This document shows, piece by piece, positions 33,411-41,893 of a DNA stretch of 64,000 bases (position 1 is its first letter; every line of letters starts with the position of its first letter). The notes below the pieces were generated by a model, which saw only the letters and a list, made by a program, of their open reading frames with translations, searched no databases and had not been told where the DNA came from. The position numbers were made by a program, and so were the translations under genes. Location of the stretch: the NCBI GenBank assembly GCA_964433345.1, contig CAYSQJ010000002.1:124001-188000 (forward strand), in the 5' to 3' direction. Source of the stretch: Ga0077527 sp964433345. Its GTDB lineage: Bacteria > Pseudomonadota > Gammaproteobacteria > Burkholderiales > SG8-41.

Positions 33411-34318
33411 GGACGTTTGGCCGCGGCGATCAGTTTGTAGACGGCCGTGTGATCAGTACCCGCGGGCAGCTGGGTTTCGGCGGCGCTCCAGAACGCCGCG
33501 CAGTGGCGGGCGAGGTCGGGTGTGGTGCCTGTGGATTCGACCACTTCCAGCGCGGTGCGCACGTCCTTCGCCATCAGGCTGGTGGCGAAGCCGGCGCCGA
33601 AGGCGCCGTTCAGCATCTGCTGCTTGACCTTGTTTTTGGTCGTGTTGTTCATGCCGCTGGAGGCGTTGAGGATGTCGGTGGCTACTGCCGGATCAAGACC
33701 GAAACGCTCCGCCGCGATCAGCGCCTCGCAGGCGGCGACCAGTCCCGCTGCCGACACATAATTGTTCAGCGCCTTGATCGCATGGCCTGCGCCCAGCGGT
33801 CCGGCATGGAACAGCTGGCCGCCCATTTTTGCCAGCATCGGCTTCACACCTTCGAAAATCGCCGCATCGCCGCCGACCATGATTGCCAGCGTCGCTGCGA
33901 CCGCGCCCTTGACGCCGCCCGAGACCGGCGCGTCGATGAAGGGGGTGCCGCGCGCGGCGAGCAGCTTGCCGAGTTCGCGGGTGCCGACCGGCGAGGACGA
34001 ACTCATGTCGATCACCAGCGTGTCCTTTGCCGCGCGTTCGAGGATGCAGTCCCTGAACGAATCGTTTGCGCCGCACAGCGCAGTGCGCACCGCCTTGCCG
34101 TCGGGCAGCATGGTGATGACGATGTTCGACTGCGCGCCAAGCTCGGCGAGATTCTTGGCGACGGTGGCTGCCGGATGTTCGCGCGTGAAGGCCGCAGTGC
34201 GCGCGGCATCAAGGTCGAACACGACGAGCCTGTAACCCGCGCGCACGAGGTTGCCCGCCATGGGAGTGCCCATGGCGCCGATGCCGGCGAAGCCGATGAT
34301 GTCTGTCGAAGGGTTCAT
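33407..34318 (-). CDS. 3-hydroxyisobutyrate dehydrogenase-type NAD(P)-dependent oxidoreductase
   Basis: A 303-residue beta-hydroxyacid dehydrogenase. Rossmann motif GFAGIGAMGTPMAGNLV, substrate loop DAPVSGGVKGA and the catalytic Lys in LGAGHAIKALNNYVSA (about 174). It would oxidise a beta-hydroxy acid such as 3-hydroxyisobutyrate, tartronate semialdehyde or a related compound. It is coupled to the CoA-transferase gene downstream and may share transcription with the ThDP enzyme at 34621. An AT-rich dispersed motif lies just before its start. Confidence 0.9.
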   Translation of the reverse strand: MNPSTDIIGFAGIGAMGTPMAGNLVRAGYRLVVFDLDAARTAAFTREHPAATVAKNLAELGAQSNIVITMLPDGKAVRTALCGANDSFRDCILERAAKDTLVIDMSSSSPVGTRELGKLLAARGTPFIDAPVSGGVKGAVAATLAIMVGGDAAIFEGVKPMLAKMGGQLFHAGPLGAGHAIKALNNYVSAAGLVAACEALIAAERFGLDPAVATDILNASSGMNNTTKNKVKQQMLNGAFGAGFATSLMAKDVRTALEVVESTGTTPDLARHCAAFWSAAETQLPAGTDHTAVYKLIAAAKRP

Positions 34319-34346
34319 AAAATTATGAATAAAATCAATTAGTTAT
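34319..34346 (+). repeat. AT-rich dispersed motif, copy 4
   Basis: The core ATCAATTAGTTAT is at 34334-34346 and begins 16 bases upstream of the start of the divergent dehydrogenase gene. ATGAATAAAATCAA (34325-34338) is identical to copy 2. Confidence 0.6.
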
Positions 34347-34383
34347 GCTGTATCGACAATGCCGCGCCAATGACCTTTTCAAC

Positions 34384-34429
34384 GAGCTTATTCATGACGC
34401 GGTTTTTCTCTGTGCTCTCTGTGGCCAGG
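34384..34429. repeat. CTCTGTG-type repeat, copy 1
   Basis: TTCATGACGCGGTTTTTCTC then TGTGCTCTCTGTGGCCAGG. About 46 bases are repeated in direct orientation at 34565-34610, on the other side of a REP element. The gap 34319-34620 contains only these repeats and the AT-rich motif. Confidence 0.8.
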
Positions 34430-34485
34430 ATCGCCTGACAAAATGTAATCCCCATCTACCGTCAAGGTGAGCGCATCACGGGGCT

Positions 34486-34564
34486 GTAGCCCGGATGGAA
34501 CGAAGTGGAATCCGGGGTAGTCGTCGCAATTAGCCACCGCTTCCCCGGACTCCATCCGGGCTAC
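34486..34564. repeat. REP family A element
   Basis: GTAGCCCGGATGGAACGAAG at the left and GGACTCCATCCGGGCTAC at the right form a long inverted repeat around a loop of about 25 bases. It is flanked by direct CTCTGTG-type repeats. Confidence 0.85.
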
Positions 34565-34610
34565 GGGCTCATCCATGACGCGGTTTCTCTCTGTGCCCTC
34601 TGTGGCTAGG
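34565..34610. repeat. CTCTGTG-type repeat, copy 2
   Basis: Direct repeat of 34384-34429: ATCCATGACGCGGTTTCTCT then CTGTGCCCTCTGTGGCTAGG. It ends 10 bases before the ThDP-enzyme stop. Confidence 0.8.
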
Positions 34611-34620
34611 TTTTGGCTCT

Positions 34621-36318
34621 TCAGCCCTTCTTGCTTTTCTTAGCCTCTTCACGAATCGCCGACAGCGTGGTCCGCGGCGTGATCGCTTCCGGATCGACGC
34701 GGCATTCAATCAGCGCCGCGGTTTTTGCCGACCATGCGCGTTCAAAAGCTGCTTCGAAGTCCTCGGTTTTATCGACTGTTTCGCCGTGCAAACCATAAGC
34801 GCGGGCGAGCGCGGCGAAGTCGGGATTCTTCAGCTGCGTGCCGCTGACATTGCCGGGGTAGTTCTTCTCCTGGTGCATGCGGATGGTGCCGTACATGCCG
34901 TTGTTGACAACGATGAAAATCACCCTGGCGTCGTACTGCGCGGCAGTGGCGAGTTCCTGGCCGTTCATCAGGAAGCAGCCGTCGCCGGAGAAGGCGATGA
35001 CCGGGCGTTCCGGATGCACGATTTTCGCGGCGACGCCGGAAGGCACGCCGTAGCCCATCGCGCCGCTGGTCGGCGCGAGCTGGGTGCGGAAACCGGGATA
35101 GGGATAGAAGCGGTGTACCCAGATCGCGAAATTGCCGGCGCCGTTGGTGACGATGGTTTCCACCGGCAGGCGCTTGCGCAGGTAAACCATGACTTCGCTC
35201 ATGTTGAGCTTGCCCGGCACTTTCACCGGCTGCTGCCAGGCCTCGAGGTCGGCGCGCGCTTCCCGGGTCCAGGCATCCCAGGCCGGCTTCACCGGCGCGA
35301 GTTTTTTCGCGGCGGCGGCGAATTCCGGCATGCCGCTGTTGATCAGCAGCTCGCCCTGGTAGACGCGGCCGAGTTCCTCGGCGCCGGCGTGCACATGCAC
35401 CAGTTTCTGCGCAGGTTTCGGGATGTCGACCAGCGTGTAGTTGGCGGTGGTCCATTCGCCGAGCCGCGCGCCGACGACCAGCAGCAGGTCGCAGGCCTTG
35501 ATGCGTTCGGCCAGTTTCGGATTGAGGCCGACGGCGACGTCGCCGACGTAATGCGGATCGCGGTTGTCGATGAGGTCCTGGCAGCGGAAGGACGCGCACA
35601 CCGGCAGGTTGAAGGCACGTGCGAAGGCGAGGATGTCCTCGCTGGCCTGTTTGTTCCAGCCGCCGCCGCCGACCATCATCAGCGGCTTCTTCGCCTTGCC
35701 CAGCAGGTCACGCAGCCGGTGCATGTCGAATTCGCCGGGATTGGCGGCGACGCGCTGGTAACGGCCGGCCTTCGACGCCGGCGCCATCTCGGTCTGCATG
35801 TCTTCCGGCAATGCCAGCACCACCGGGCCGGGGCGGCCGGAGGTGGCGACATGGAAGGCGTGGCTGATGTACTCGGCGACGCGGTCGGCGCGGTCGATCT
35901 GCGCGACCCACTTGGTCATCGGACCGAACATGCGGCGGAAATCGATTTCCTGGAAGGCTTCGCGTTCGACCACGTCGTTGCCGACCTGGCCGATGAACAG
36001 GATCATCGGTGTCGAGTCCTGGAAAGCGGTGTGCACGCCGATCGAGGCATTGGTGGCGCCGGGGCCGCGGGTGACGAAGGCGATGCCGGGCTGGCCGGTG
36101 AGCTTGCCGTAGGCGTCGGCCATGTTGGTGACGCCGCCTTCCTGGCGGCAGATGATGAAGTTGAACTCGTCGCTGCGTTCATGGATCGCGTCGAGCACCG
36201 CGAGGTAGGACTCGCCAGGCACGCCGAAGGCGAGTTTTGCGCCATGGGTGATCAGCGAATCGACGAGGATCTGGGCGCCGGTCTGCATCAGCGGGCGCGT
36301 GGCGGATTTGGCCGTCAT
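34621..36318 (-). CDS. thiamine diphosphate-dependent enzyme, acetolactate synthase-like
   Basis: A 565-residue ThDP enzyme of the acetolactate synthase/benzoylformate decarboxylase family. The activating Glu is in IICRQEGGVTNMADAYGK (about 52) and the ThDP-Mg motif is SGDGCFLMNG ... VNNGMYG (about 440-475). The start MTAKSATRPLMQTG at 36318 was chosen because it follows AGGAAATCC and because the open frame further upstream is only antisense of the amidase gene. No small regulatory subunit is adjacent, so a catabolic carboligase or decarboxylase acting on a 2-keto acid is more likely than the biosynthetic enzyme. Confidence 0.88.
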   Translation of the reverse strand: MTAKSATRPLMQTGAQILVDSLITHGAKLAFGVPGESYLAVLDAIHERSDEFNFIICRQEGGVTNMADAYGKLTGQPGIAFVTRGPGATNASIGVHTAFQDSTPMILFIGQVGNDVVEREAFQEIDFRRMFGPMTKWVAQIDRADRVAEYISHAFHVATSGRPGPVVLALPEDMQTEMAPASKAGRYQRVAANPGEFDMHRLRDLLGKAKKPLMMVGGGGWNKQASEDILAFARAFNLPVCASFRCQDLIDNRDPHYVGDVAVGLNPKLAERIKACDLLLVVGARLGEWTTANYTLVDIPKPAQKLVHVHAGAEELGRVYQGELLINSGMPEFAAAAKKLAPVKPAWDAWTREARADLEAWQQPVKVPGKLNMSEVMVYLRKRLPVETIVTNGAGNFAIWVHRFYPYPGFRTQLAPTSGAMGYGVPSGVAAKIVHPERPVIAFSGDGCFLMNGQELATAAQYDARVIFIVVNNGMYGTIRMHQEKNYPGNVSGTQLKNPDFAALARAYGLHGETVDKTEDFEAAFERAWSAKTAALIECRVDPEAITPRTTLSAIREEAKKSKKG

Positions 36319-36451
36319 CTGGATTTCCTGGAGTGTGGATCGGGATTTTGCGGAGGCCGAAAGCCTAACATGGACACCCCCTTTTTGCCCCCGCTTTTGC
36401 CTCCGGCCGCTGCCTGTCGCGGCCGTTATACTGCGCCGGGGAGGAGAGGCG

Positions 36452-37861
36452 ATGCACGAATTCATAAAATGGACTGCAAGCGAGGCCGTCGCGCGCCTGC
36501 GCAGTGGCGAGGTGTCGCCGCTGGACCTGATCGATGCCGCGGAACGGCGCATTGCGGACACCAATCCGCAGATCAATGCGATGGTGACCCTCTGTGTCGG
36601 ACGTGCCCGCGAACAGGCGCGGCAACTGATGAATGAACCGCGCGCGAACCGTCCCGCCGGTTTTCTGCACGGCCTGCCGATCGCGGTGAAGGACAACACC
36701 GATGTCGAGGGCCTGCGTTGCACCTCGGGATCGAAGGTTTTCGAAAACCGCATCGCGCCCGCTTCCGACCCGGTGGTGAAACGGCTGGAGGCGCATGGTG
36801 CGATCGTCATCGGCAAGACCAACCTGCCGGAGTTTGCTGCCGGCGGCAATACTTTCAACGACGTCTTCGGCGCCACGCGCAATCCCTGGGATCTGCGCAT
36901 GAGCGCCAGCGGTTCATCCGGCGGCAGCGCCGCGGCGCTTGCTGCCGGGCAGGTGTGGCTCGCGACCGGCAACGATTTCGGCGGCAGCATTCGCACGCCG
37001 GCGGCCTTCTGCGGCGTCAGTGGCCTGCGGCCCAGCCCGGGCATGGTGGCGCGGCTGCAGAAGCAGCCCTTCAATCCGCTGTCGGTGGAAGGGCCGATGG
37101 CGCGTACCGTCGCCGACGTCGCGCTGATGTTCGACGCCGAAGCCGGCTTCGATGCCCGCGATCCGCTGTCGCCGCGCGATCCGCTGCCGTCCTTTGCGCA
37201 ATGCGCCTTGCGGCCACAGAAGCCGCGGCGGATCGCGGTCAGCGCCGATCTGGGCATCGCGCCGGTGGTCGACCGCGAAGTGCGCGCGATGATCGACTCG
37301 GTTGCGGACAGGCTCGCGGGCGAGGGCGTGATTGTCGAGGCGGCGCATCCGGATCTGCGCGACGCGGCCCGTCATTTCCTGACCTTGCGTGGCGCGGTCT
37401 ACATTGCGCGCATCGCGCCGCTGCTGGAGCAGCATCGCCACCTGCTGAAACCGGAGGTGATCGAGAACACCGAGTTCGGCCTGGGCCTGAAGCTGGAGCA
37501 AGTGGTTGCCGCGGAAATCGCTCAGGGCGAAATCATCCGCCGCTGCGCCGCCTTCTTCGGGGAGTACGACGCGCTGGTCTGTCCGGCAACGCTGTGCCCG
37601 CCCTTTCCGGTGGAGCTGCGTTATCCGCAAAGCTGGGACGGCGTTGCCTTCGAGGGGTACATGGGCTGGCTGGTGCTGACCTGCGCGGTGACCATGACTG
37701 CCTGTCCGGTGCTGGCGCTGCCCGGGGGATTCACCTCCGGCGGCTTGCCGCTCGGCCTGCAGATGGTGGGCCGGCCGCGCGGCGAGGCCGCATTGTTTGC
37801 GCAGGGCGCATGGCTGGAACAGCTGCTTGCCGCCGACCCGGGTCCGGTTGATCCTCGCTGA
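36452..37861 (+). CDS. amidase-signature family amidase
   Basis: A 469-residue amidase. The catalytic Lys is in LPIAVKDNTDVEG (about 77), the cis-Ser in SGSSGGSAAALAAG (about 155) and the nucleophile Ser in GNDFGGSIRTPAAF (about 178). ATG 36452 was chosen because GAGGAGAGG lies just upstream; the longer frame runs into the divergent ThDP gene. It hydrolyses an amide to acid and ammonia and, unlike the enzyme at 7581, has no allophanate-hydrolase C-terminal domain. The 134 bases after it show nothing. Confidence 0.9.
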   Translation: MHEFIKWTASEAVARLRSGEVSPLDLIDAAERRIADTNPQINAMVTLCVGRAREQARQLMNEPRANRPAGFLHGLPIAVKDNTDVEGLRCTSGSKVFENRIAPASDPVVKRLEAHGAIVIGKTNLPEFAAGGNTFNDVFGATRNPWDLRMSASGSSGGSAAALAAGQVWLATGNDFGGSIRTPAAFCGVSGLRPSPGMVARLQKQPFNPLSVEGPMARTVADVALMFDAEAGFDARDPLSPRDPLPSFAQCALRPQKPRRIAVSADLGIAPVVDREVRAMIDSVADRLAGEGVIVEAAHPDLRDAARHFLTLRGAVYIARIAPLLEQHRHLLKPEVIENTEFGLGLKLEQVVAAEIAQGEIIRRCAAFFGEYDALVCPATLCPPFPVELRYPQSWDGVAFEGYMGWLVLTCAVTMTACPVLALPGGFTSGGLPLGLQMVGRPRGEAALFAQGAWLEQLLAADPGPVDPR

Positions 37862-37995
37862 ATGAAGACGCCAGAATCCGGGTGGCGCATATTAGGGCAA
37901 GCTGATATTCTGGAGTCCAGTAAATTCAGCAACTTGCCAAGGCTCAAGGCTCGACAGAAGCCGCATTACCATCCAGAAACCGTTTTCCCCGATAA

Positions 37996-39609
37996 GTGTT
38001 TAGCAATCTCAGCGCGCGCCTGCGCATCGTGCTTGTTGTCCTGGCCTCGACCCTGCCGGTGCTGGCACTCACCGTTTTTGTCGGGTTCTCGCAGCGCTCC
38101 ACTGCCGAGGCGCTGGAACGCCAGGAACTGCAGCTGATTGCCGAACTTACGGCAAAACGTCCGGAGCAGATCATCGAAAGCGCGCGCCAGCTGCTGTTCG
38201 CGGTGGCCGGCAACGTGGATTATCTGTTGCGCGACAGCGCCAGCTGCGAAGCCTACTTCCGCCGCCTGCAGCCCGAAGGCGGATCGATCTACCGCTCGAT
38301 GGGGCTCATCCTCCCCGACGGCACGGTGTTCTGTAATTCCGCGTCGGCACCCGGTGCCGGGACTGTCAGTGTCGCCGACCGGTATTACTTCCGCACGGCG
38401 GTGCGCAGTGGTGCGTTCACTGTCGGTGATTTCCGGGTTAGCCGCTCCACCGGCGAGCCCGGAATGAATTTCGCCTATCCGGTTTTTGCGTCGGGGGGCC
38501 AACTGCAGGCCGTGGTGTTTGCAGGACTCAACCTCGATACCTTTGTTGAAGCAGGACAGCAGGGCCTGGGGCGCGTGGTGACCCTGTTTGACCGCGGCGG
38601 CATCGTGATTGCCCAGTACCCGACTTTCCGCGCCAGCATCGGCAAACCCAGTCCCAATCCGGAGGTTGCCGCACGGATTGCTGAAACCGGCAGCGGACTG
38701 TTTTCCGCCGTCGACCTGACCGGCGTGACGCGGCTTTATGCGGTGCGCGGCATCGGCATGAATCCCGATGGCGCGATTCCCATCCGCGTGGTGGTCAGCA
38801 CACCGGAGAACATGATCTTCGCCGAATCCAACCGCGCGCTGGTGCAGACCATTGCCGGCACCGTGCTGGTGTTGCTGGTACTGATGGCGATTGCCTGGAT
38901 CGGCGCCGAGGTCGTGGTGGTGCGCCGCTTCCGTGTGCTGCTGGACATGGCGGAGCGGGTGCGCGCCGGCGACCTCGGTGCGCGCAGCGGTTTCGAGAAC
39001 GGCCGCGAGGAACTTACCCGGCTCGGCATCGCCATGGATGCGATGGCGCAGGAACTGCAGGCGAGGGATGCGGAACTCAAGCGGGTGATGCAACAGCTGA
39101 ACGAGCTGGCGGTGACCGACCAGCTGACGGGTCTGCCCAACCGCCGCTATCTCTGGGACCGGCTGGGTGCCGAACTGATGCGGGCGCGGCGCAAGGGCGC
39201 ACCGCTGTCGGTGCTGCTGTTCGACATCGATTATTTCAAGGCTTTCAACGACCGCTGGGGGCACGAAGCCGGCGACCTGGTGCTGCGCAACGTCGCGCAC
39301 GCGATCCGCAGGGTCGTGCGCGGTTCCGACATCGTGGCCCGCCATGGCGGTGAGGAGTTCGTCATTGTCCTGCCCGAGGCCGGGGAAGACATCGCGCTGA
39401 CGCGGGCCGAGGAGCTGCGCCGCGAGATTTCCGCCCTGCGGCTGACCTTCGGCGGCGAGGCGCTGGACACGATCACGGTTTCGGTCGGTGTGGTCTGCAG
39501 CCGCGACGCCGGTGATAGCGCCGAGGATCTGGTGCGTGCCGCGGACCACGCGATGTACGAGGCAAAGCAGGGCGGCCGCGACCGCGTGGTGCTGGCGGCT
39601 GCGCCCTGA
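37996..39609 (+). CDS. membrane-bound diguanylate cyclase (GGDEF)
   Basis: A 537-residue sensor cyclase making c-di-GMP. It has an N-terminal membrane span (about 8-27), a periplasmic cache-like sensor, a second span near 285-310 (IAGTVLVLLVLMAIAWIGAE), a HAMP-like linker and a GGDEF domain. The active site is GGEEF (about 451-455), intact. An inhibitory RxxD site (RGSD) sits five residues before it, so product feedback is likely. The start is GTG. It stands alone, without an EAL partner. Confidence 0.92.
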   Translation: MFSNLSARLRIVLVVLASTLPVLALTVFVGFSQRSTAEALERQELQLIAELTAKRPEQIIESARQLLFAVAGNVDYLLRDSASCEAYFRRLQPEGGSIYRSMGLILPDGTVFCNSASAPGAGTVSVADRYYFRTAVRSGAFTVGDFRVSRSTGEPGMNFAYPVFASGGQLQAVVFAGLNLDTFVEAGQQGLGRVVTLFDRGGIVIAQYPTFRASIGKPSPNPEVAARIAETGSGLFSAVDLTGVTRLYAVRGIGMNPDGAIPIRVVVSTPENMIFAESNRALVQTIAGTVLVLLVLMAIAWIGAEVVVVRRFRVLLDMAERVRAGDLGARSGFENGREELTRLGIAMDAMAQELQARDAELKRVMQQLNELAVTDQLTGLPNRRYLWDRLGAELMRARRKGAPLSVLLFDIDYFKAFNDRWGHEAGDLVLRNVAHAIRRVVRGSDIVARHGGEEFVIVLPEAGEDIALTRAEELRREISALRLTFGGEALDTITVSVGVVCSRDAGDSAEDLVRAADHAMYEAKQGGRDRVVLAAAP

Positions 39610-39625
39610 GCGGCGAGACGGCGTA

Positions 39626-39651
39626 CAAAAAAACCCCGGCTTGCGCCGGGG
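39626..39651 (-). terminator. intrinsic terminator for the lipoprotein gene
   Basis: CCCCGGC (39634-39640), TTGC loop, GCCGGGG (39645-39651). Read on the minus strand the stem is followed by seven or more T residues (the A-tract at 39627-39633), and it lies downstream of the minus-strand lipoprotein gene. Confidence 0.8.
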
Positions 39652-39736
39652 AAAAACAGGGGTTCTTTTTGCGGCCCTGCTCGGAGGAGTGCTGCAGAAA
39701 TGAGTTTGTCGGGGGGGCGGATGCCGTCCCGTGGTC

Positions 39737-39952
39737 TTACTTGATCCGCTTGCCGATTTCGTGACCGACGGCCGCGCCGGCGCCTGCGCCGACCACGGTA
39801 CCCGCGGTGCTTCCGGTCAGTGCAGAGCCAACCACGCCGCCGACCACCGCGCCGGCGGTTGCGCCCACTTGGGCATTGGTCGGAGTGGTGGAGCAGGCGC
39901 CCAGCGCCAGCGCGCCGGTGGCCATCACTGCAGCGATCAGACGTTTGTTCAT
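39737..39952 (-). CDS. glycine-zipper lipoprotein (OsmB/SlyB-like)
   Basis: A 71-residue lipoprotein. Signal peptide MNKRLIAAVMATGALALGAC has a lipobox LGAC, so Cys20 would be lipidated. The mature part is a glycine zipper: GATAGAVVGGVVGSALTGST then GTVVGAGAGAAVGHEIGKRI. This repeat of Gly every four residues packs a membrane hairpin in the outer-membrane or inner-membrane leaflet. ATG 39952 is preferred to the ATG at 39958 on ribosome-site spacing (AAAGG). Function unknown; relatives are stress-induced. Confidence 0.85.
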   Translation of the reverse strand: MNKRLIAAVMATGALALGACSTTPTNAQVGATAGAVVGGVVGSALTGSTAGTVVGAGAGAAVGHEIGKRIK

Positions 39953-40090
39953 ATTCATCCTTTTGTTGCCCATCTTGCAGGCCTTGCTGGTGCAGGCTTC
40001 GTGCCAGCTCAATAAGATCTTTTAAAACAAAGGGTTGTGGAGATTCGCCAGCGCCGAGCTGTCGCCGACTGACGACAGTCGTCTTGCGTA

Positions 40091-40120
40091 TTTATATAAC
40101 TTATTGAATTTATTGAATAT
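40091..40120 (-). repeat. AT-rich dispersed motif, copy 5
   Basis: The minus-strand core TTCAATAAGTTAT corresponds to 40096-40108, followed on that strand by ATAAA as in copy 6. Confidence 0.5.
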
Positions 40121-40124
40121 TTTT

Positions 40125-40140
40125 GTCTCCGGGCGGAGAC
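40125..40140. promoter_or_regulatory. 16-bp palindrome
   Basis: GTCTCCG-GG-CGGAGAC, a perfect 7-bp inverted repeat beside the AT-rich motif. A candidate operator; no T-tract that would make it a terminator. Confidence 0.4.
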
Positions 40141-40330
40141 GATTTGGCAGCCGTCACGCTGTGACTTTTTTCCATGCCGCGAAATCGCCGCTGGCGTCCG
40201 GACTTCGACGCTGGCGACCCTCCGGCTGACCGTCCGTCACCTGTGGATCCGCGCCGGTCGGCGGCAGGGCGGGCACGACTCGTGCAACTGCAGTGCCGTG
40301 CAATACCGGAAACTGCAAAGGAGATACGCC

Positions 40331-40516
40331 ATGAACATCCTGCTGTCAGTGCTGCTGGTCTATTTCGGCCTCGTCGCCCTGTGGGCGGGCAGCCGCCTGT
40401 GCCGCACGCTGCGCGAACGTCTGCGCCAGACCTTCGCCGAGGCCGGACGATCCTGCGCGGCTGTTACCATCGACGCCACCATGCCGCCCCGCCGTCGCAC
40501 CCTGCACCGTGACTGA
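40331..40516 (+). CDS. small single-span membrane protein
   Basis: A 61-residue protein with one N-terminal hydrophobic segment (ILLSVLLVYFGLVALWAGS) followed by a basic tail (RTLRERLRQTFAEAG). An excellent ribosome site AAAGGAG (40316-40322) precedes the ATG. Its end overlaps the start of the UMF1 transporter gene by eight bases, implying coupling. I recognise no family. It may be a small accessory subunit of the transporter or an unrelated leader protein. Confidence 0.6.
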   Translation: MNILLSVLLVYFGLVALWAGSRLCRTLRERLRQTFAEAGRSCAAVTIDATMPPRRRTLHRD

Positions 40517-41825
40517 AGCCGCCCGCAGCAGCCTCGCGCCCGGCGTGCGCCCGCGCGAGGTGTGGTCATGGGCGATGTACGATTTCGCCAACTCCGGCTA
40601 CACCACGGTGGTCATCACTGCGGTGTTCAGCGCCTATTTCGTTGCGGAAGTCGCCGGCAATGCGCCGTGGGCGACCTTTGCCTGGACCGCGGCACTGGCG
40701 CTGTCCTATGCGCTGATCATGGTCACCGCGCCGCTGATCGGCGCCTGGGCCGATGCGCGCGCCGCCAAGAAGCGGCTGCTTGCGGTGACGACGCTGGGCT
40801 GTATTGCCTTCACTGCCGCGCTGGCCTGCATCGGCCGCGGCGATGTTGCCACCGCGGTGGCGCTGATCGTGCTGTCCAATTTTTTCTTCGGCTCCGGCGA
40901 AAACCTGATAGCCGCCTTCCTGCCCGAGATCGCCGAGGGTGAAGCATTGGGGCGGGTGTCCGGCTGGGGCTGGAGCCTGGGTTATTTCGGCGGCCTGGTG
41001 GCGCTGGGCATCTGCCTCGCCTACGTGACCCATGCCCAGGGTCAGGGCGCGACGGCAGCCGAATTCGTGCCGGTGACCATGTTGATCACCGCGGCGATAT
41101 TCGCGCTCGCCGGCCTGCCGACCTTTCTGTTCCTGCGCGAACGCGCGCAGCCGCAGGCCGATGCCGGCACCGCGGTGCGGGCGGCCTTCGCGCGCCTTGC
41201 CGAAACACTGCGCACTGCGCAGCGTTACCGCGACCTGAGGCGTTTCCTGGTCTGCCTGGTGTTCTACCAGGCCGGCATCCAGACGGTGATCGCGCTGGCG
41301 GCGATCTACGCGCAGCAGGCGATGGGCTTCAGCACCCGCGACACGATCCTGCTGATCCTCGTCGTCAATGTCACCGCGGCGATCGGCGCCTTCGGTTTCG
41401 GTTATGTGCAGGACCGCCTCGGCCATGTGCCGACGATCATGCTTACACTCGCGGGCTGGTTGCTGACCGTGTTGCTCGCCTGGATGGCCGAGGGGGCGGC
41501 GCTGTTCTGGGTGGCAGCGAACCTGGTGGGCCTGTGCCTCGGTTCCAGCCAGTCGGCCGGCCGCGCGCTGGTCGGCTACCTCAGTCCGCCGGGGCGCCAG
41601 GCCGAGTTTTTCGGGCTGTGGGGGCTGGCGGTGAAGCTGTCCTCCATACTCGGTCCGCTGACCTATGGTGCGGTGACCTGGATGTCCGGCGGTGACCACC
41701 GGCTGGCGATCCTGATCACCGGCAGCTATTTCCTGATCGGCATCGTCATCGTTACCGGCGTAGACGCGGCGCGCGGGCGTGCCGCCAGCCGCGCCGTGAT
41801 TGGCGGCGGGGAAGCCGCCCGATAG
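40509..41825 (+). CDS. MFS transporter, UMF1 family
   Basis: A 438-residue inner-membrane carrier with about 11-12 hydrophobic spans. The start WSWAMYDFANSGYTTVVITA is the hallmark of the UMF1/Atg22-like MFS branch. A central loop (RERAQPQADAGTAVRAAFAR) separates the halves. It starts at GTG 40509 inside the end of the preceding small gene. UMF1 members are thought to export amino acids or similar solutes; the substrate is unknown here. Confidence 0.87.
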   Translation: MTEAARSSLAPGVRPREVWSWAMYDFANSGYTTVVITAVFSAYFVAEVAGNAPWATFAWTAALALSYALIMVTAPLIGAWADARAAKKRLLAVTTLGCIAFTAALACIGRGDVATAVALIVLSNFFFGSGENLIAAFLPEIAEGEALGRVSGWGWSLGYFGGLVALGICLAYVTHAQGQGATAAEFVPVTMLITAAIFALAGLPTFLFLRERAQPQADAGTAVRAAFARLAETLRTAQRYRDLRRFLVCLVFYQAGIQTVIALAAIYAQQAMGFSTRDTILLILVVNVTAAIGAFGFGYVQDRLGHVPTIMLTLAGWLLTVLLAWMAEGAALFWVAANLVGLCLGSSQSAGRALVGYLSPPGRQAEFFGLWGLAVKLSSILGPLTYGAVTWMSGGDHRLAILITGSYFLIGIVIVTGVDAARGRAASRAVIGGGEAAR

Positions 41826-41828
41826 AAT
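41800..41828 (+). promoter_or_regulatory. putative sigma70-type promoter
   Basis: TTGGCG (41800-41805) and TAGAAT (41823-41828) with a 17-base spacer, 65 bases before the ATG of the large unknown protein gene. Confidence 0.4.
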
Positions 41829-41893
41829 GGGTTCAAACGATCCGCGGCGCCTGCCGACCGACGGACGCTGAAACGGGGACAGGGGAATACAAG

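Larger units (their letters stand above)
39953..40330. other. 378-base intergenic region between divergent genes
   Basis: Holds the upstream region of the lipoprotein gene (minus) and of the small membrane protein gene (plus), the AT-rich motif copy 5 and a 16-bp palindrome at 40125-40140. I see no protein-coding signal; frames through 40140-40330 lack family features. Confidence 0.6.

Noticed and set aside
36319..37257. Extension of the ThDP-enzyme frame to 878 residues
   Set aside because: The extension is antisense to the amidase gene. ThDP-enzyme similarity begins at MTAKSATRP, which has a ribosome site.
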